This document shows positions 1-8,971 of a stretch of DNA of 64,000 nt, in pieces. The first letter of the stretch is position 1. Every line of letters starts with the position of its first letter. The stretch is from Pseudoalteromonas gelatinilytica (GTDB lineage: Bacteria; Pseudomonadota; Gammaproteobacteria; Enterobacterales; Alteromonadaceae): contig NZ_LRRU01000004.1 in the NCBI RefSeq assembly GCF_001641615.1, positions 62,001-126,000 on the forward strand, read 5' to 3'. The position numbers were made by a program, and so were the translations under genes. The notes under the pieces were generated by a model. The model worked only from the letters and a program-made list of their open reading frames with translations. It ran no database searches and had not been told where the DNA came from.

Positions 1-1
1 G

Positions 2-1774
2 CTACCTAGCAAACTTCAAGCTATTGATAACTATATTACTCACGATATAAATCAAATGATCAGTGCCGCTGAGCAACTCTCTAGTAACGAATTTGTATTA
101 GAGTGGGCGCGTTCAGGCAATACTGATGATAAAACACTGCTAAAAGAGCTTAACCGACTTGTTAAGCAATACGATTTAGCAACTGCTTCGTGGGCTAATC
201 GTGAAACGGCACAATATTGGAACCAAGACGGCTTCTTACGTGTTTTAACGCAAGAGCAAGATGGCTGGTTTTTTGCGTTTACCAAAACTGCGCAGCCTTT
301 TTCTATCAGTATTTATCAAGAATCACCCACTGATGTGAAAATGTTTGTTAACCACCAGCAAACTAACGGCATTGGTTTAGCTGGTCTTGCTAAAAGCATT
401 GACGATATGCAGGCCATGCTAAAACGCTTTCAAATTGAAAAAACAGGCTTTGTATTTGTTGCAGACAAAAACGGGCTAATTCAACTTCATAAAGACGAGA
501 ACAAAGTCGCTAAAGCTAAATTGGATGACGTTTATAAAACGGGCATCACGCGTACACTGCTAACGCAAAGCGACTTCAATTTACAAGAAATTGACCTTAA
601 TGGTGAAGCAACCTTAGTGGCGGCAAGCCCAATTCAAAACACTGATTTATTTGTTATTGCCCAAGTACCTAAGCATGAAGTGTTTTCGAGTATCCAAGTT
701 TTACAATGGCAAATTATTAGCTTTGCAATCGTCATTGCGCTGATCGCAAGCTTTGCCGGTTTAGTGCTTGCTCGTACGCTTTCATCGCCACTGTCGAAAA
801 TGGCTGAGTTATTTACGCGTTTAGGTTCAGGTGATGCAAACTTAGCTTATCGTTTACCTGCTTCCGAGCAGCCAGAACTTGCTAACTTATCTGCAGGCTT
901 TAACCAATTTATCTCTAAGATTGAAACTGCAATCAGCCAAGTTGCCCAAGAAAGTAGTGAAATCCGACAAAGTGCTGCGCATGTATTTAAACAAGCACAG
1001 AAGAACTCTGAAGCGCTTGATAATCAAAAAGAGCAAACTATCTCGGTTGCTGCAGCGATTAATGAAATGGGGGCGACAGTGCAAGAAATTGCCTCAAGCG
1101 CAGCGAACACGGCTAAACTCACTGAGAATAGTAAGCAGAACACTGAACAAAGCCATACTCAGGTAACGCAAAGTAAAGAAGCAATTATTGAGCTGGCATG
1201 TGATATCGATAATATCACCGAGCAAGTAAACGAGCTGGCAAACAAAACGCAAGCTATTGCTAGTATCGTTGACTCTATCAGAGGGATTTCTGAGCAAACT
1301 AATCTATTAGCACTTAATGCGGCGATTGAGTCTGCTCGTGCTGGTGAGCATGGTCGAGGCTTTGCTGTTGTCGCAGATGAAGTAAGAGCACTTGCAAATC
1401 GCACGTCACAGTCAACAACTGAAATTCAAACCATGATCAGTGAGCTAACGAACACGTCTGATTTAGTGGTTAATCACATCAACCACTCGAAATCGCAAGC
1501 TCAATTGAGTGTTGATGCAATGCAAAGTTCAGTTGAATTACTCAATGCCATCAACGATGCTGCTAATGAAATAAACGATATGGCGACATTAATAGCAACT
1601 GCGACCGAAGAGCAAAGTAACGTAGTGGCAGATGTGGGCCGTAACATTGAGCAAATAAGTGATATTAGTGACAATGTTATGCGTGAACAAATCGACAGTG
1701 AGCAAGCAATCAAAGACTTAGCGAACAGTGCGCAAACCCTTGACGACCTTGTTGCTACCTTCGATAAACGCTGA
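2..1774 (+). CDS. Methyl-accepting chemotaxis protein, 5' end cut by window
   Basis: Chemoreceptor that passes ligand binding in the periplasm to CheA/CheW. The frame is open from base 2, so the N-terminus and first membrane segment lie outside the window; the first visible ATG, at 56, is internal. The visible part has a periplasmic Cache-like sensor region of about 200 residues, one transmembrane helix near 700-780 (hydrophobic run beginning [14 protein letters not shown]), a HAMP segment, and a long coiled-coil signalling domain. The signalling tip carries the nearly invariant [20 protein letters not shown] and the following [15 protein letters not shown]. Class is certain from the tip; the ligand cannot be told. 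No neighbouring che gene is in view, so it is probably a scattered receptor gene, as is common in marine gammaproteobacteria. Confidence 0.95.
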   Translation, partial: LPSKLQAIDNYITHDINQMISAAEQLSSNEFVLEWARSGNTDDKTLLKELNRLVKQYDLATASWANRETAQYWNQDGFLRVLTQEQDGWFFAFTKTAQPFSISIYQESPTDVKMFVNHQQTNGIGLAGLAKSIDDMQAMLKRFQIEKTGFVFVADKNGLIQLHKDENKVAKAKLDDVYKTGITRTLLTQSDFNLQEIDLNGEATLVAASPIQNTDLFVIAQVPKHEVFSSIQVLQWQIISFAIVIALIASFAGLVLARTLSSPLSKMAELFTRLGSGDANLAYRLPASEQPELANLSAGFNQFISKIETAISQVAQESSEIRQSAAHVFKQAQKNSEALDNQKEQTISVAAAINEMGATVQEIASSAANTAKLTENSKQNTEQSHTQVTQSKEAIIELACDIDNITEQVNELANKTQAIASIVDSIRGISEQTNLLALNAAIESARAGEHGRGFAVVADEVRALANRTSQSTTEIQTMISELTNTSDLVVNHINHSKSQAQLSVDAMQSSVELLNAINDAANEINDMATLIATATEEQSNVVADVGRNIEQISDISDNVMREQIDSEQAIKDLANSAQTLDDLVATFDKR

Positions 1775-1795
1775 CACGTTTTGTAACAGTTAACA

Positions 1796-1824
1796 CTGAC
1801 CCTTTTTCATTCACGGCCTATACT
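1796..1824 (+). promoter_or_regulatory. Candidate sigma-70 promoter for the TPR lipoprotein
   Basis: CTGACC and TATACT are separated by 17 bases (-35 at 1796-1801, -10 at 1819-1824), 35 bases before the next start codon. The -10 overlaps a small inverted repeat (GGCCTA at 1815-1820 and TAGGCC at 1835-1840). Prediction by consensus only. Confidence 0.4.
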
Positions 1825-1858
1825 TAAATGGTATTAGGCCAAGAATTAAGAGGGTCAG

Positions 1859-3043
1859 ATGAAATCATTTACCATCGTTTTAGTATCAAGCTTTTGCTTA
1901 TTAACCGCGTGTAGTAGCACAGAAAATAAATCAGCACCTCCCCCACTAGCTTTAACGCAAAGTACTGAATTCAGTCCCATTGAGGTTGAAACTCAAGAAG
2001 AGATCTTTGCTCTGAGCGAACATGTTCGGACACAACTTGATAGTGCCTTTCCAAAAGACAGTCGGTCACTGCAAAGCACTAAGCGTTTACTCAAATTTTT
2101 GTTGCAAAATGGTGATGCTTCGTTGTCCTATCAATCTGGCGCTACCTTAACGGCCACTCAAGCCTATTCAAATTTAAACGCCAACTGTTTATCGTTATCG
2201 ATTTTAGCGTATAGCCTTGCGGAATACCTTGGCCTTGATGGGCAATTTCAAAAAGTACACATTCCAGAGTATTGGGCACTTGATAATGGCTTTAATTTAC
2301 TTACCGGTCATATCAACTTAAAAGTAAGAGAGTCTGAGAAACAAGTGGTAAATCGTAAAGTCATTTATCCAGAAGAACGCTCTTTAATCATAGATTTTGA
2401 CCCAAATAGCCGCCAAGAAGCATTTAAAACCAGTAACATTAATAAAGCCCGCATCACAGCGATGTTTTATAACAATAAAGGCGCAGCAGCGATGTTAAAG
2501 CATGATTATGATATTGCTTTTAGCTATTACAAAGCGGCTGTGGATATTGATAGCAACTATTCAGGCGCTTGGGGCAACCTCGGGGTGTTATTCAGATTAA
2601 CAAATGATTATGAAAATGCTGAAACGGCCTACCAATACGCGATTAGTTTAGATCCAGATAACAACACCGCATTGGGTAATTTAGCAAGGCTCTATAACCT
2701 CACTGATCGCCAAGACCTCGGCCAAGCAATATTAGCCAAGCTTGATAAAAAGCGCCAAGCAAACCCCTATTATCATATTTCTTTAGGTAATGACGCCTAT
2801 ACAACAGCCCGTTATCAAGATGCCATTAAGCACTACAAAAAAGCCCGTGACTTAAACCCCACTCTGCATGATACTGATTTTGGTTTAGCACGTACCTATT
2901 ACCAATTAGGTGACCTAAAGCTTGCTAAAAAGCACTTAACATTAGCAAACGACAAAGCAGACTTTGATCATGATAAACAGCGTTATGAAGGTAAATTACA
3001 AGCGCTTCGCTCGCATACAGCTAAGCTTACTCATTACCAGTAG
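1859..3043 (+). CDS. Lipoprotein with transglutaminase-like core and TPR repeats
   Basis: A 394-residue predicted lipoprotein. The signal peptide ends in a lipobox LTAC, with Cys about residue 19. Residues about 100-185 contain Cys in NANCLSLSILAY, His in TGHINLKV and Asp in IIDFDP, the order and spacing of a transglutaminase-like (papain-fold) catalytic triad. From about residue 200 there are at least four TPR units, for example NNKGAAAMLKHDYDIAFSYY and AWGNLGVLFRLTNDYENAE. The start has a good ribosome site (AGAGGG, 5 bases away). The gene overlaps the following peptidase gene, which suggests translational coupling. The family is known as uncharacterised TPR lipoproteins; whether the triad is active is inference. 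No specific function is claimed. Confidence 0.85.
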   Translation: MKSFTIVLVSSFCLLTACSSTENKSAPPPLALTQSTEFSPIEVETQEEIFALSEHVRTQLDSAFPKDSRSLQSTKRLLKFLLQNGDASLSYQSGATLTATQAYSNLNANCLSLSILAYSLAEYLGLDGQFQKVHIPEYWALDNGFNLLTGHINLKVRESEKQVVNRKVIYPEERSLIIDFDPNSRQEAFKTSNINKARITAMFYNNKGAAAMLKHDYDIAFSYYKAAVDIDSNYSGAWGNLGVLFRLTNDYENAETAYQYAISLDPDNNTALGNLARLYNLTDRQDLGQAILAKLDKKRQANPYYHISLGNDAYTTARYQDAIKHYKKARDLNPTLHDTDFGLARTYYQLGDLKLAKKHLTLANDKADFDHDKQRYEGKLQALRSHTAKLTHYQ

Positions 3044-3896
3044 TGCCCTGCTGCTTCACTGCGGGCAAGCTTTTGCCAATACAAACTTAGAGCAAGACGT
3101 CGTCACGCTAACATCAGCTCAATTTACAGGGCGAAAAACGGCGACTCAAGGCGCTCAGTTAGCCGCTGAGTTTATTTCTGAGCGTTTTATTTCACTTGGT
3201 TACACTGTTGATGAGCAAACATTTGCTTATCAGTCAGGGCTCTTTGGCAAGGCTTTTGGGCGGAACGTTGTTGCGACCAAAAGTAGTCATTGCGAGAAGT
3301 GTGAAAAAATCATTTTTACAGCCCATTATGATCACTTAGGGCAAAAAGGAAGTCGGCTTTACCCGGGCGCCAATGACAATGCCAGCGGTGTTGCTGCTTT
3401 ATTGTATTTAGCCAGTTACTTTGCAGAAAAGCCTAAACAATATCAGTTAGTTTTTGTAGCAACCGACGCAGAAGAAAATGGCCTGCACGGTAGCGAATAT
3501 TTAGTATCAACGCTTAATAAAGACGAGATAAAACTTAATATCAATTTAGATATGCTCGTTGTGAACCCAAGAAAGCCACGTATCTATGCGTTTTTAGATA
3601 ATCAATCATTAGCACAATATCAAACTGACATTAAAACCCTATCGGATAAACAAATAACCTTTATGGCAACAAGTTCATCTGCAAGACTAAATCGGTTATT
3701 TGACCTCAATGTCGATTGGCGCAGAGCAAGCGATCATTATTCATTCGCTAAGGCGGGGATCCCTTACATTTACTTTGGCATAGGGCATGACAAACACCAT
3801 CACCAAAGTACCGACACAACGGCGCACATCGACTTTACTCTATTTGAATCTGCGATGAAAAAAATAGCTGAATTTGTCGAAAAGCTACCTAGCTAG
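2985..3896 (+). CDS. M28-family zinc aminopeptidase, secreted
   Basis: Predicted exported metallopeptidase of 303 residues. A Sec signal peptide (basic KRFAR, then a hydrophobic stretch ending QAFA) precedes the M28 domain. All expected co-catalytic zinc ligands can be seen: His in FTAHYDHLG, Asp in GANDNASG, the Glu pair in DAEENGLHGS, Asp in NLDM, and His in HHHQSTDT. The family removes N-terminal residues from peptides. The start at 2985 lies inside the upstream lipoprotein gene (59-base overlap); 2970 (ATG) and 2964 (TTG) are also in frame, and none has a strong ribosome site, consistent with coupling. The stop abuts the convergent GIY-YIG gene. Confidence 0.9.
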   Translation: MKVNYKRFARIQLSLLITSSALLLHCGQAFANTNLEQDVVTLTSAQFTGRKTATQGAQLAAEFISERFISLGYTVDEQTFAYQSGLFGKAFGRNVVATKSSHCEKCEKIIFTAHYDHLGQKGSRLYPGANDNASGVAALLYLASYFAEKPKQYQLVFVATDAEENGLHGSEYLVSTLNKDEIKLNINLDMLVVNPRKPRIYAFLDNQSLAQYQTDIKTLSDKQITFMATSSSARLNRLFDLNVDWRRASDHYSFAKAGIPYIYFGIGHDKHHHQSTDTTAHIDFTLFESAMKKIAEFVEKLPS

Positions 3897-4214
3897 TTAC
3901 TTCGGTAGTTCAGATGTTAAGACGAACTGCTTCTTTTGCGCTTTATTGAGTTTTTTTACGTTAATTTCTAATCTAGTAGCTTCACTTCGGTTGCCCACTT
4001 GTTGTTGATAGACAAGTGTTAAAGGCCCTTTTCCCTTTAGATTTTTAGCTCCTTTCCCTGCTTGATGCTGCATAAAACGCTTTTCAACATTGGTGCTGAT
4101 CCCAGTGTACCAATGACCTAAACGTGTTTGCACTATATACAAATGCCACAGAGTCTCTGAATTATCGTTGTTTTTTATAGGCTGCTGTAAACTTTCTGGG
4201 TTTGTTGTGGTCAA
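3897..4214 (-). CDS. GIY-YIG domain protein (YhbQ/UPF0213-like)
   Basis: A 105-residue protein with a single GIY-YIG nuclease fold: LYIVQTRLGHWYTGIS supplies the GIY...YTG pair, and an Arg (EKRFMQHQ) and a Glu (ATRLEINVKKL) follow in the expected places. The size and the K-rich motif LNKAQKK fit the small stand-alone UPF0213 group, not intron homing enzymes. The start is TTG; GAGG lies 7 bases upstream and there is no in-frame ATG before the domain. An N-terminal extension of about 22 residues is poorly conserved in character. It ends one base after the stop of the convergent M28 gene. The biological role of the family is not settled. Confidence 0.85.
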   Translation of the reverse strand: MTTTNPESLQQPIKNNDNSETLWHLYIVQTRLGHWYTGISTNVEKRFMQHQAGKGAKNLKGKGPLTLVYQQQVGNRSEATRLEINVKKLNKAQKKQFVLTSELPK

Positions 4215-4241
4215 ATCTGTGCCTCGTGATTGTTAATCGCA

Positions 4242-4265
4242 TTTCAGTAAAAACAATTACTGAAA
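4242..4265. repeat. 9-bp inverted repeat between divergent genes
   Basis: TTTCAGTAA and TTACTGAAA form perfect 9-base arms around a 6-base spacer, midway between the divergent GIY-YIG gene and bamE. It could be an operator or a leader hairpin; nothing further can be said from sequence. Confidence 0.4.
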
Positions 4266-4331
4266 AGGGTTTTACCTTCTGTGACTAATCGGTATCATGC
4301 AGTGTATAAAAAATAAGGATTCAAACAAATA

Positions 4332-4694
4332 ATGCAGTCGTTTAAAACTTTTTCTTTTTGGTTAGTACTTACCCTTACTTTAAGTGCTACAGCAGGGTGT
4401 TCAAGCTGGGTTTACCGTATCAATATTCCACAAGGTAACTTCTTAGAGCAATCAGATGTAGATAAGCTACGTGTTAATATGACTCGCGAGCAAGTTCTTT
4501 ACGTACTAGGAAAGCCTGTCGCTGAAGACTCTTTCGATAACAATACTTGGCATTACCTGTATGTATTTAATATCGACCGTAGTAACGAACAGCGTAAATC
4601 GCTCGTTATTAACTTTGAAAATGATAAGCTTGTTTCATTATCGGGTGATTATGAGCAACCTAGCGAATTTAATACACCGTTAGAACAAGAGTAA
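4332..4694 (+). CDS. bamE: Outer membrane assembly lipoprotein BamE (SmpA/OmlA)
   Basis: Small accessory lipoprotein of the Bam complex that inserts beta-barrel proteins into the outer membrane. 120 residues; the signal peptide ends in lipobox TAGC (Cys near residue 23). The mature part shows the BamE hallmarks: YRINIPQGN, then VDKLRVNMTREQVLYVLGKP, then a Trp-Tyr segment (TWHYLYVF) and a beta strand. Length matches the family (about 110-120). It faces smpB and the rnfH-ratA pair, the same neighbourhood as in E. coli. bamD of the same complex is at 30863. Confidence 0.95.
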   Translation: MQSFKTFSFWLVLTLTLSATAGCSSWVYRINIPQGNFLEQSDVDKLRVNMTREQVLYVLGKPVAEDSFDNNTWHYLYVFNIDRSNEQRKSLVINFENDKLVSLSGDYEQPSEFNTPLEQE

Positions 4695-4712
4695 TATTAA
4701 TTCGAATTAATT

Positions 4713-4738
4713 AAGGGTAGCCTAAGCTACCCTTTTTT
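4713..4738. terminator. Bidirectional terminator between bamE and rnfH
   Basis: Stem AAGGGTAGC / GCTACCCTT with a 4-base loop, followed by a T run on the plus strand and preceded by A-rich sequence, so it can serve both convergent genes. The end of rnfH overlaps its T tract. Confidence 0.85.
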
Positions 4739-5063
4739 ATGCCTTATTAAGTGGGCGCCCGCCTGTAATTTTATTAGCTCGGCCTTCTTCTTTGGCTTTT
4801 TCAGCTCGGCGTCTACGTGCATCCTTCGGATCCGCAATAAGAGGTCGATAAATCTCAATACGATCCCCTTGCTTCACTTCTTGATTAAGCTTACATGTGC
4901 GATTCCAAATACCCAGAGTTAAATCATTTGCATCAATTTCAGGGCACTTCTCGATAATACCAGATTTAATAACCGCCTGCTCAGCAGTAGTACCTACTGG
5001 CACTTCTACTAATAAACTGGTTGCTGTTGTTGGTAAAGCAAACACCACTTCTACCGTTATCAT
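4737..5063 (-). CDS. rnfH: RnfH family protein (UPF0125)
   Basis: 108-residue protein with the beta-grasp, ubiquitin-like RnfH fold: N-terminal strand ITVEVVFALP, the segment LTLGIWNRTCKLNQEVKQGD and the closing strand RIEIYRPL, followed by a basic tail rich in Arg and Lys. The start codon overlaps the ratA stop by four bases (ATGA), so the two are co-translated. The ratA-rnfH pair is conserved opposite smpB across gammaproteobacteria. Its biochemical function is not well established; the name comes from an rnf operon in other bacteria. Confidence 0.9.
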   Translation of the reverse strand: MITVEVVFALPTTATSLLVEVPVGTTAEQAVIKSGIIEKCPEIDANDLTLGIWNRTCKLNQEVKQGDRIEIYRPLIADPKDARRRRAEKAKEEGRANKITGGRPLNKA

Positions 5064-5500
5064 GGGCGAACTCCGTATACCGTTTTAGCGCGTTGTGTAA
5101 ATGCATTAACCATGTTCTTAGCCACTTCGTTAAACACTTTGCCAAACGCAAGCTCAATGAGTTTACTGGCAAATTCAAATTCTAGGTGAAGCTGCACTTT
5201 ACATGCTTTATCGTCCAGCGGTAAAAAGTGCCATTTACCCTGCAACTTTTTAAAAGGGCCATCAACTAAGCGAAGGGCAACCGTTTGTTCGTCAATAAAA
5301 GTATTTTCAGTCGTGAACCACTTTTTTAAACCCGCTTTTGAGATCTCCAAACTGGCCGTCATGCCACTGGCTTGCTGAGTAATGATTTTTGCATCTGAAC
5401 AATGTGGTAAAAACTCAGGATAAGCATCAACATCATTCACTAAATCAAACATTTCTTTGCTGCTATACATTACCAGCGCACTTTTTTCTATCTGCGGCAT
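5060..5500 (-). CDS. ratA: Ribosome association factor RatA (START/cyclase fold)
   Basis: 146-residue single-domain protein of the polyketide cyclase/START superfamily. Family features seen are MPQIEKSALV at the start, FDLVNDVDAYPEFLPHC, and the helix at the end (ELAFGKVFNEVAKNMVNAF). In E. coli RatA binds the 50S subunit and can block 70S formation; the mitochondrial relative COQ10 binds ubiquinone, so the role is debated. I chose the ATG at 5500 over the TTG at 5512, because GGAG lies 6 bases before it and the family N-terminus matches. Transcribed divergently from smpB. Confidence 0.93.
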   Translation of the reverse strand: MPQIEKSALVMYSSKEMFDLVNDVDAYPEFLPHCSDAKIITQQASGMTASLEISKAGLKKWFTTENTFIDEQTVALRLVDGPFKKLQGKWHFLPLDDKACKVQLHLEFEFASKLIELAFGKVFNEVAKNMVNAFTQRAKTVYGVRP

Positions 5501-5597
5501 ATTCACTCCCAACTTTGTCGGCGAATTTTAGCAAGCTTTAGCTATTTCCCCAAATTTTAGTGATGCGAAAATTTCTGCAAAGCCTTAAAAAAGCGAT

Positions 5598-5623
5598 GTA
5601 AAAACGCTGTTTTTACGTATAAT
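5598..5623 (+). promoter_or_regulatory. Perfect 19-bp palindrome followed by a TATAAT box before smpB
   Basis: GTAAAAAC and GTTTTTAC form perfect 8-base arms around GCT (5598-5616). A consensus -10 box TATAAT follows at 5618-5623, only 10 bases before the smpB ATG. If this -10 is used, the palindrome occupies the spacer and the mRNA leader would be about 4 bases. No good -35 is seen. Confidence 0.5.
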
Positions 5624-5633
5624 ATGAGCCACT

Positions 5634-6113
5634 ATGGCTAAGAAAAAATCATCTAAATCGACAAGTAATACCATCGCGCTTAACAAAAAAGCGCGTCATG
5701 AGTATTTTTTACACGATAAGTTCGAAGCAGGGGTTGAACTACAGGGCTGGGAAGTAAAAAGTATCCGAGCTGGTAAAGTAAACATCTCTGAGACTTATAT
5801 TCACATTAAAAACGGCGAAGCATTTTTACTTGGCAGTCAAATTCAGCCTCTCAACAGTGCTTCTACTCATGTAATCTGCGATCCACTTCGTTATCGTAAG
5901 TTACTTTTAAATAAGCGTGAAATCGATCGTCTAATCGGTGCAACAGAACGCGACGGATTTTCATTAATCGCTACTGCAATGTACTGGAAAAAATGCTGGG
6001 TGAAGTTGGAGTTCCACCTTGCTAAAGGTAAAAAGATGCACGACAAACGTGAAGACGGAAAAAATAAAGATTGGGCACGTGAAAAAGAACGCCTAATGAA
6101 GCATAAAGCTTAA
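5634..6113 (+). CDS. smpB: SsrA-binding protein SmpB
   Basis: Binds tmRNA and delivers it to stalled ribosomes for trans-translation. 159 residues, the standard length. Recognised by [37 protein letters not shown], the [10 protein letters not shown] segment, and the basic C-terminal tail ([15 protein letters not shown]) that enters the decoding channel. The start agrees with the family N-terminus MxKKK. The ribosome site is weak (GAG 5 bases before ATG). The tmRNA gene ssrA does not follow it here, unlike in E. coli. Confidence 0.98.
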   Translation: MAKKKSSKSTSNTIALNKKARHEYFLHDKFEAGVELQGWEVKSIRAGKVNISETYIHIKNGEAFLLGSQIQPLNSASTHVICDPLRYRKLLLNKREIDRLIGATERDGFSLIATAMYWKKCWVKLEFHLAKGKKMHDKREDGKNKDWAREKERLMKHKA

Positions 6114-6303
6114 TATATGAAATGAGCCTAACCTTTTTGGTAGGCTCGTACCCCTTACCAGTCCTGACTTTCCCTACTTAAGAACCCTACCCCTTTAATA
6201 AACCCATACTTTTTTGCTATTTCAATCACCTACATTTACATGATATCAATCTTTACTGTAATTAATTCACAATACTTTCACAATTATACAAGGATTGAAA
6301 TAT

Positions 6304-8904
6304 ATGAAGAACACTCATCGCTTTATACAACGACCTCTCTATGCATTTACAGTTGCAGCATTAGCAGGCACAAGTTTTATGTCTGCTGCTGCAGAGTCAG
6401 ACGGAGCTGAAAAGGTCGAACGTATTGAAGTTACAGGTTCTCGCATTAAGCGCTCTGATATTGAAGGGCCATCACCGGTTCAATCAATCAGTCGTGCAGA
6501 CATCGATAACATGGGCTACGACAACCTACAACAACTATTAGAGCGTATGCCTGTTGCCGGTAATGGTACTTTCTCTACTCGCGGTAATAACCAAGACTCT
6601 ACAGCTAATGGTGCTGCTGCTGTCAGCCTTCGGGGCTTAGGCTCAGACGCAACATTGGTACTTATTAATGGCCGTCGTGTATCTATTAGCGCTTTTGCTG
6701 AAAGCATTACTAATTCATTTGTTGATATCAACTCAATCCCTGTCTCTGCGATTGAGCGTATCGATATTTTAAAGGATGGCGCATCAGCTATTTATGGTTC
6801 TGATGCAGTTGCAGGTGTAGTTAATATTATCTTAAAGAAAGATATTAACGGTCTAGAGGTTAACCTTGGATATGGTGGCACTGATGGACCGAGTTATGAA
6901 GAAAAAACAGCAAGCCTAGTTTGGGGTACCAGTACAGAGAAAAGCAGCGCATCAATTATTATTGATTACTTCAACAACACCGCACTCTCTTCTGATGAAA
7001 TGGGTCGTCTGGGCACAGCAAATCAAGAACCATACGGTGGTATGGATTTTCGCTCATCGCGTGGTTTCCCGGGCTACTTTTATGTAGATGGCGAAAAAAC
7101 CATTGATCCGGCCTGTCCGGCAGAAAATGCAACTGCAAGTGGCAGCTGCTTATTTGACTACGGCCCGTATGGTTACGTAACCCCTGCATCTGAACGTGTT
7201 GGTGCTATTTCACAGTTTGAATATAACTTTGATAATGGCATATCGGCATTCTTAGAGGTTGCAGTACAACACAATAGTTCGCAAGCTGCAGGTGCACCGA
7301 CGCCTCTTGATGAAGATGCCGGTTTAACCGTACCAGCAAGTCATCCAAATAACCCATTTGGCCAAGATATCGAAATTGGTCGTTATAGAACCGTAGACGC
7401 CGGCCCTCGTCAATGGGATATTGAATCAGATACGCTGCGTTTTGTTGCAGGCTTAAAAGGTGAGATCAGTGATTGGAGCTGGGAAGCTGCAGTTCAAAAA
7501 GGTCGCAGTAAATCAATGCAAACGGGTGACAGAAGCCAAGGTTGGGTGCGCACTGATTTCTTGCAACAAGAAATCGATGCAGGTAACTATAACCCATTTG
7601 GTGGCACCTATAATGACCAAGCAGTTATTGACCGTATTACTACAAGCTTAGTACGCCGTGGTGAGTCTCATATGACCTCATTTGATGCAAATATCAGTGG
7701 CGAAGCATTTAGCTTTGGCGATGATGTAGTAATGATGGCTGCTGGTATTGAATACCGTGAAGAAGATGTAAGCGATATTCCAGACGATCAATTCCAACGT
7801 GGTTTAATCTTTGGTACTGAGTCTGTATCAGCCGCTGCTGAACGCGACCAATACGCAGCTTATATTGAGTTTTCAATTCCGTTAGCTGATAACCTAGAGC
7901 TTCAATTAGCAGGTCGATACGATGACTACAGCGATTTTGGCTCAACAACAAACCCTAAAGTGGCTGTTCGTTGGGCACCAACAGATTCGATCACTGTTCG
8001 TGGTTCGTGGGCTCAAGGTTTCCGCGCGCCTTCACTGGCACAAATTGGTTTAGGTCCGTCGGAAGAAAGTCAGTTCTTTGTAGATACTTACCGCTGTCAG
8101 GCAACTGGACTTGACTGTAACGCCCTAGATTACAATATCCAATTTGCGGGTAACCCGAACCTTGAAGCTGAAGAATCAGAGTCTTGGAATGTGGGATTCA
8201 TTTGGGCACCAACTGCTGAATTTGGCTTCGGTATCGATGTATGGAGCATAACGCAAGACAACAAGATCGACGAACAAGAGTTTGGCCCAATCTATGATGA
8301 AAACTGTAACGATCAAAACAGCACTGTTTGTGTGCGTTTAGCGCCGCAAAATGGTTTAAGTTTAGGTGTAATTCAAAAGGTTTACAGTACCTTCGAGAAC
8401 GTATCATCACAAGAAGTGTCTGGTGTCGATGTATCAGCAAACTATACACATGCAATGAACGATTACGGCTTCTTAAAATTCAACTTAGAGTGGGCTTACC
8501 AAAACGAATTTAAGAAAGATGGCCGTGATTACACTGGCGAGTATCGTTATCCTGAAAACCGTTGGATTTTCTCAACAAACTGGGAAATGGGTGATTTCAA
8601 TACAAACATTAATGTAAGTTACATTGGTGAGTTTGAAGACACTCCTGACATTGATTTCGATGGTAATCTAGATTTTGATAGCAATACATCTCGAACTGTC
8701 GACTCACAAACATTGGTGGACTTCCAAACTGCGTATAACTTTTCTGAGAAGTTAAAGTTATCTGTTGGTATTAACAACGTATTTGATGAAGATCCTCCGT
8801 TTGCAATCGGTGATGGTGATAGCGATTTATATGGCTATGTATCAAGCGTACATAACCCACGTGGTCGTTATTTCTATACTAAACTAACAATGCGTTTTAA
8901 TTAA
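6304..8904 (+). CDS. TonB-dependent outer membrane receptor
   Basis: 866-residue outer membrane transporter. A signal peptide ends near SAAAE (about residue 30). A TonB-box-like segment with the typical VERIEVTGSRIKRSD follows, then a plug domain (DNLQQLLERMP, GLGSDATLVLINGRRV, IERIDILKDGASAIYGSDAV) to about residue 175. The rest is a long 22-strand barrel region ending in RYFYTKLTMRFN with terminal aromatic-x-Asn. The start ATG at 6304 has AAGGA 9 bases upstream; the TTG at 6295 is less likely. The VTGSRIKR type is expanded in Alteromonadales, where members take up oligosaccharides or peptides. No catabolic gene is adjacent and no Fur-like box is seen upstream, so the substrate is unknown. 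Confidence 0.93.
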   Translation: MKNTHRFIQRPLYAFTVAALAGTSFMSAAAESDGAEKVERIEVTGSRIKRSDIEGPSPVQSISRADIDNMGYDNLQQLLERMPVAGNGTFSTRGNNQDSTANGAAAVSLRGLGSDATLVLINGRRVSISAFAESITNSFVDINSIPVSAIERIDILKDGASAIYGSDAVAGVVNIILKKDINGLEVNLGYGGTDGPSYEEKTASLVWGTSTEKSSASIIIDYFNNTALSSDEMGRLGTANQEPYGGMDFRSSRGFPGYFYVDGEKTIDPACPAENATASGSCLFDYGPYGYVTPASERVGAISQFEYNFDNGISAFLEVAVQHNSSQAAGAPTPLDEDAGLTVPASHPNNPFGQDIEIGRYRTVDAGPRQWDIESDTLRFVAGLKGEISDWSWEAAVQKGRSKSMQTGDRSQGWVRTDFLQQEIDAGNYNPFGGTYNDQAVIDRITTSLVRRGESHMTSFDANISGEAFSFGDDVVMMAAGIEYREEDVSDIPDDQFQRGLIFGTESVSAAAERDQYAAYIEFSIPLADNLELQLAGRYDDYSDFGSTTNPKVAVRWAPTDSITVRGSWAQGFRAPSLAQIGLGPSEESQFFVDTYRCQATGLDCNALDYNIQFAGNPNLEAEESESWNVGFIWAPTAEFGFGIDVWSITQDNKIDEQEFGPIYDENCNDQNSTVCVRLAPQNGLSLGVIQKVYSTFENVSSQEVSGVDVSANYTHAMNDYGFLKFNLEWAYQNEFKKDGRDYTGEYRYPENRWIFSTNWEMGDFNTNINVSYIGEFEDTPDIDFDGNLDFDSNTSRTVDSQTLVDFQTAYNFSEKLKLSVGINNVFDEDPPFAIGDGDSDLYGYVSSVHNPRGRYFYTKLTMRFN

Positions 8905-8924
8905 CCTCGTTGAGCTTAAAACAA

Positions 8925-8951
8925 AAACCCGCCAATTGGCGGGTTTTTTAA
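8925..8951. terminator. Bidirectional terminator
   Basis: AAAACCCGCC / GGCGGGTTTT stem with AATT loop and a T run, between the receptor gene and the convergent peroxiredoxin gene. Confidence 0.9.
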
Positions 8952-8971
8952 TTCTTTAACTTAGGCCTAAA

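Noticed and set aside
3897..4214. GIY-YIG gene as a homing endonuclease or mobile element
   Set aside because: Small single-domain size, no intron or interrupted host gene; fits the stand-alone UPF0213 group.
6114..6303. tmRNA gene (ssrA) expected after smpB
   Set aside because: I looked for a tRNA-Ala-like end and CCA and found none; only a GAGCCTA/TAGGCTC hairpin without a T run. ssrA is presumably elsewhere.
6114..6303. Fur box before the TonB-dependent receptor
   Set aside because: No sequence close to GATAATGATAATCATTATC is present, so I do not call the receptor an iron transporter.
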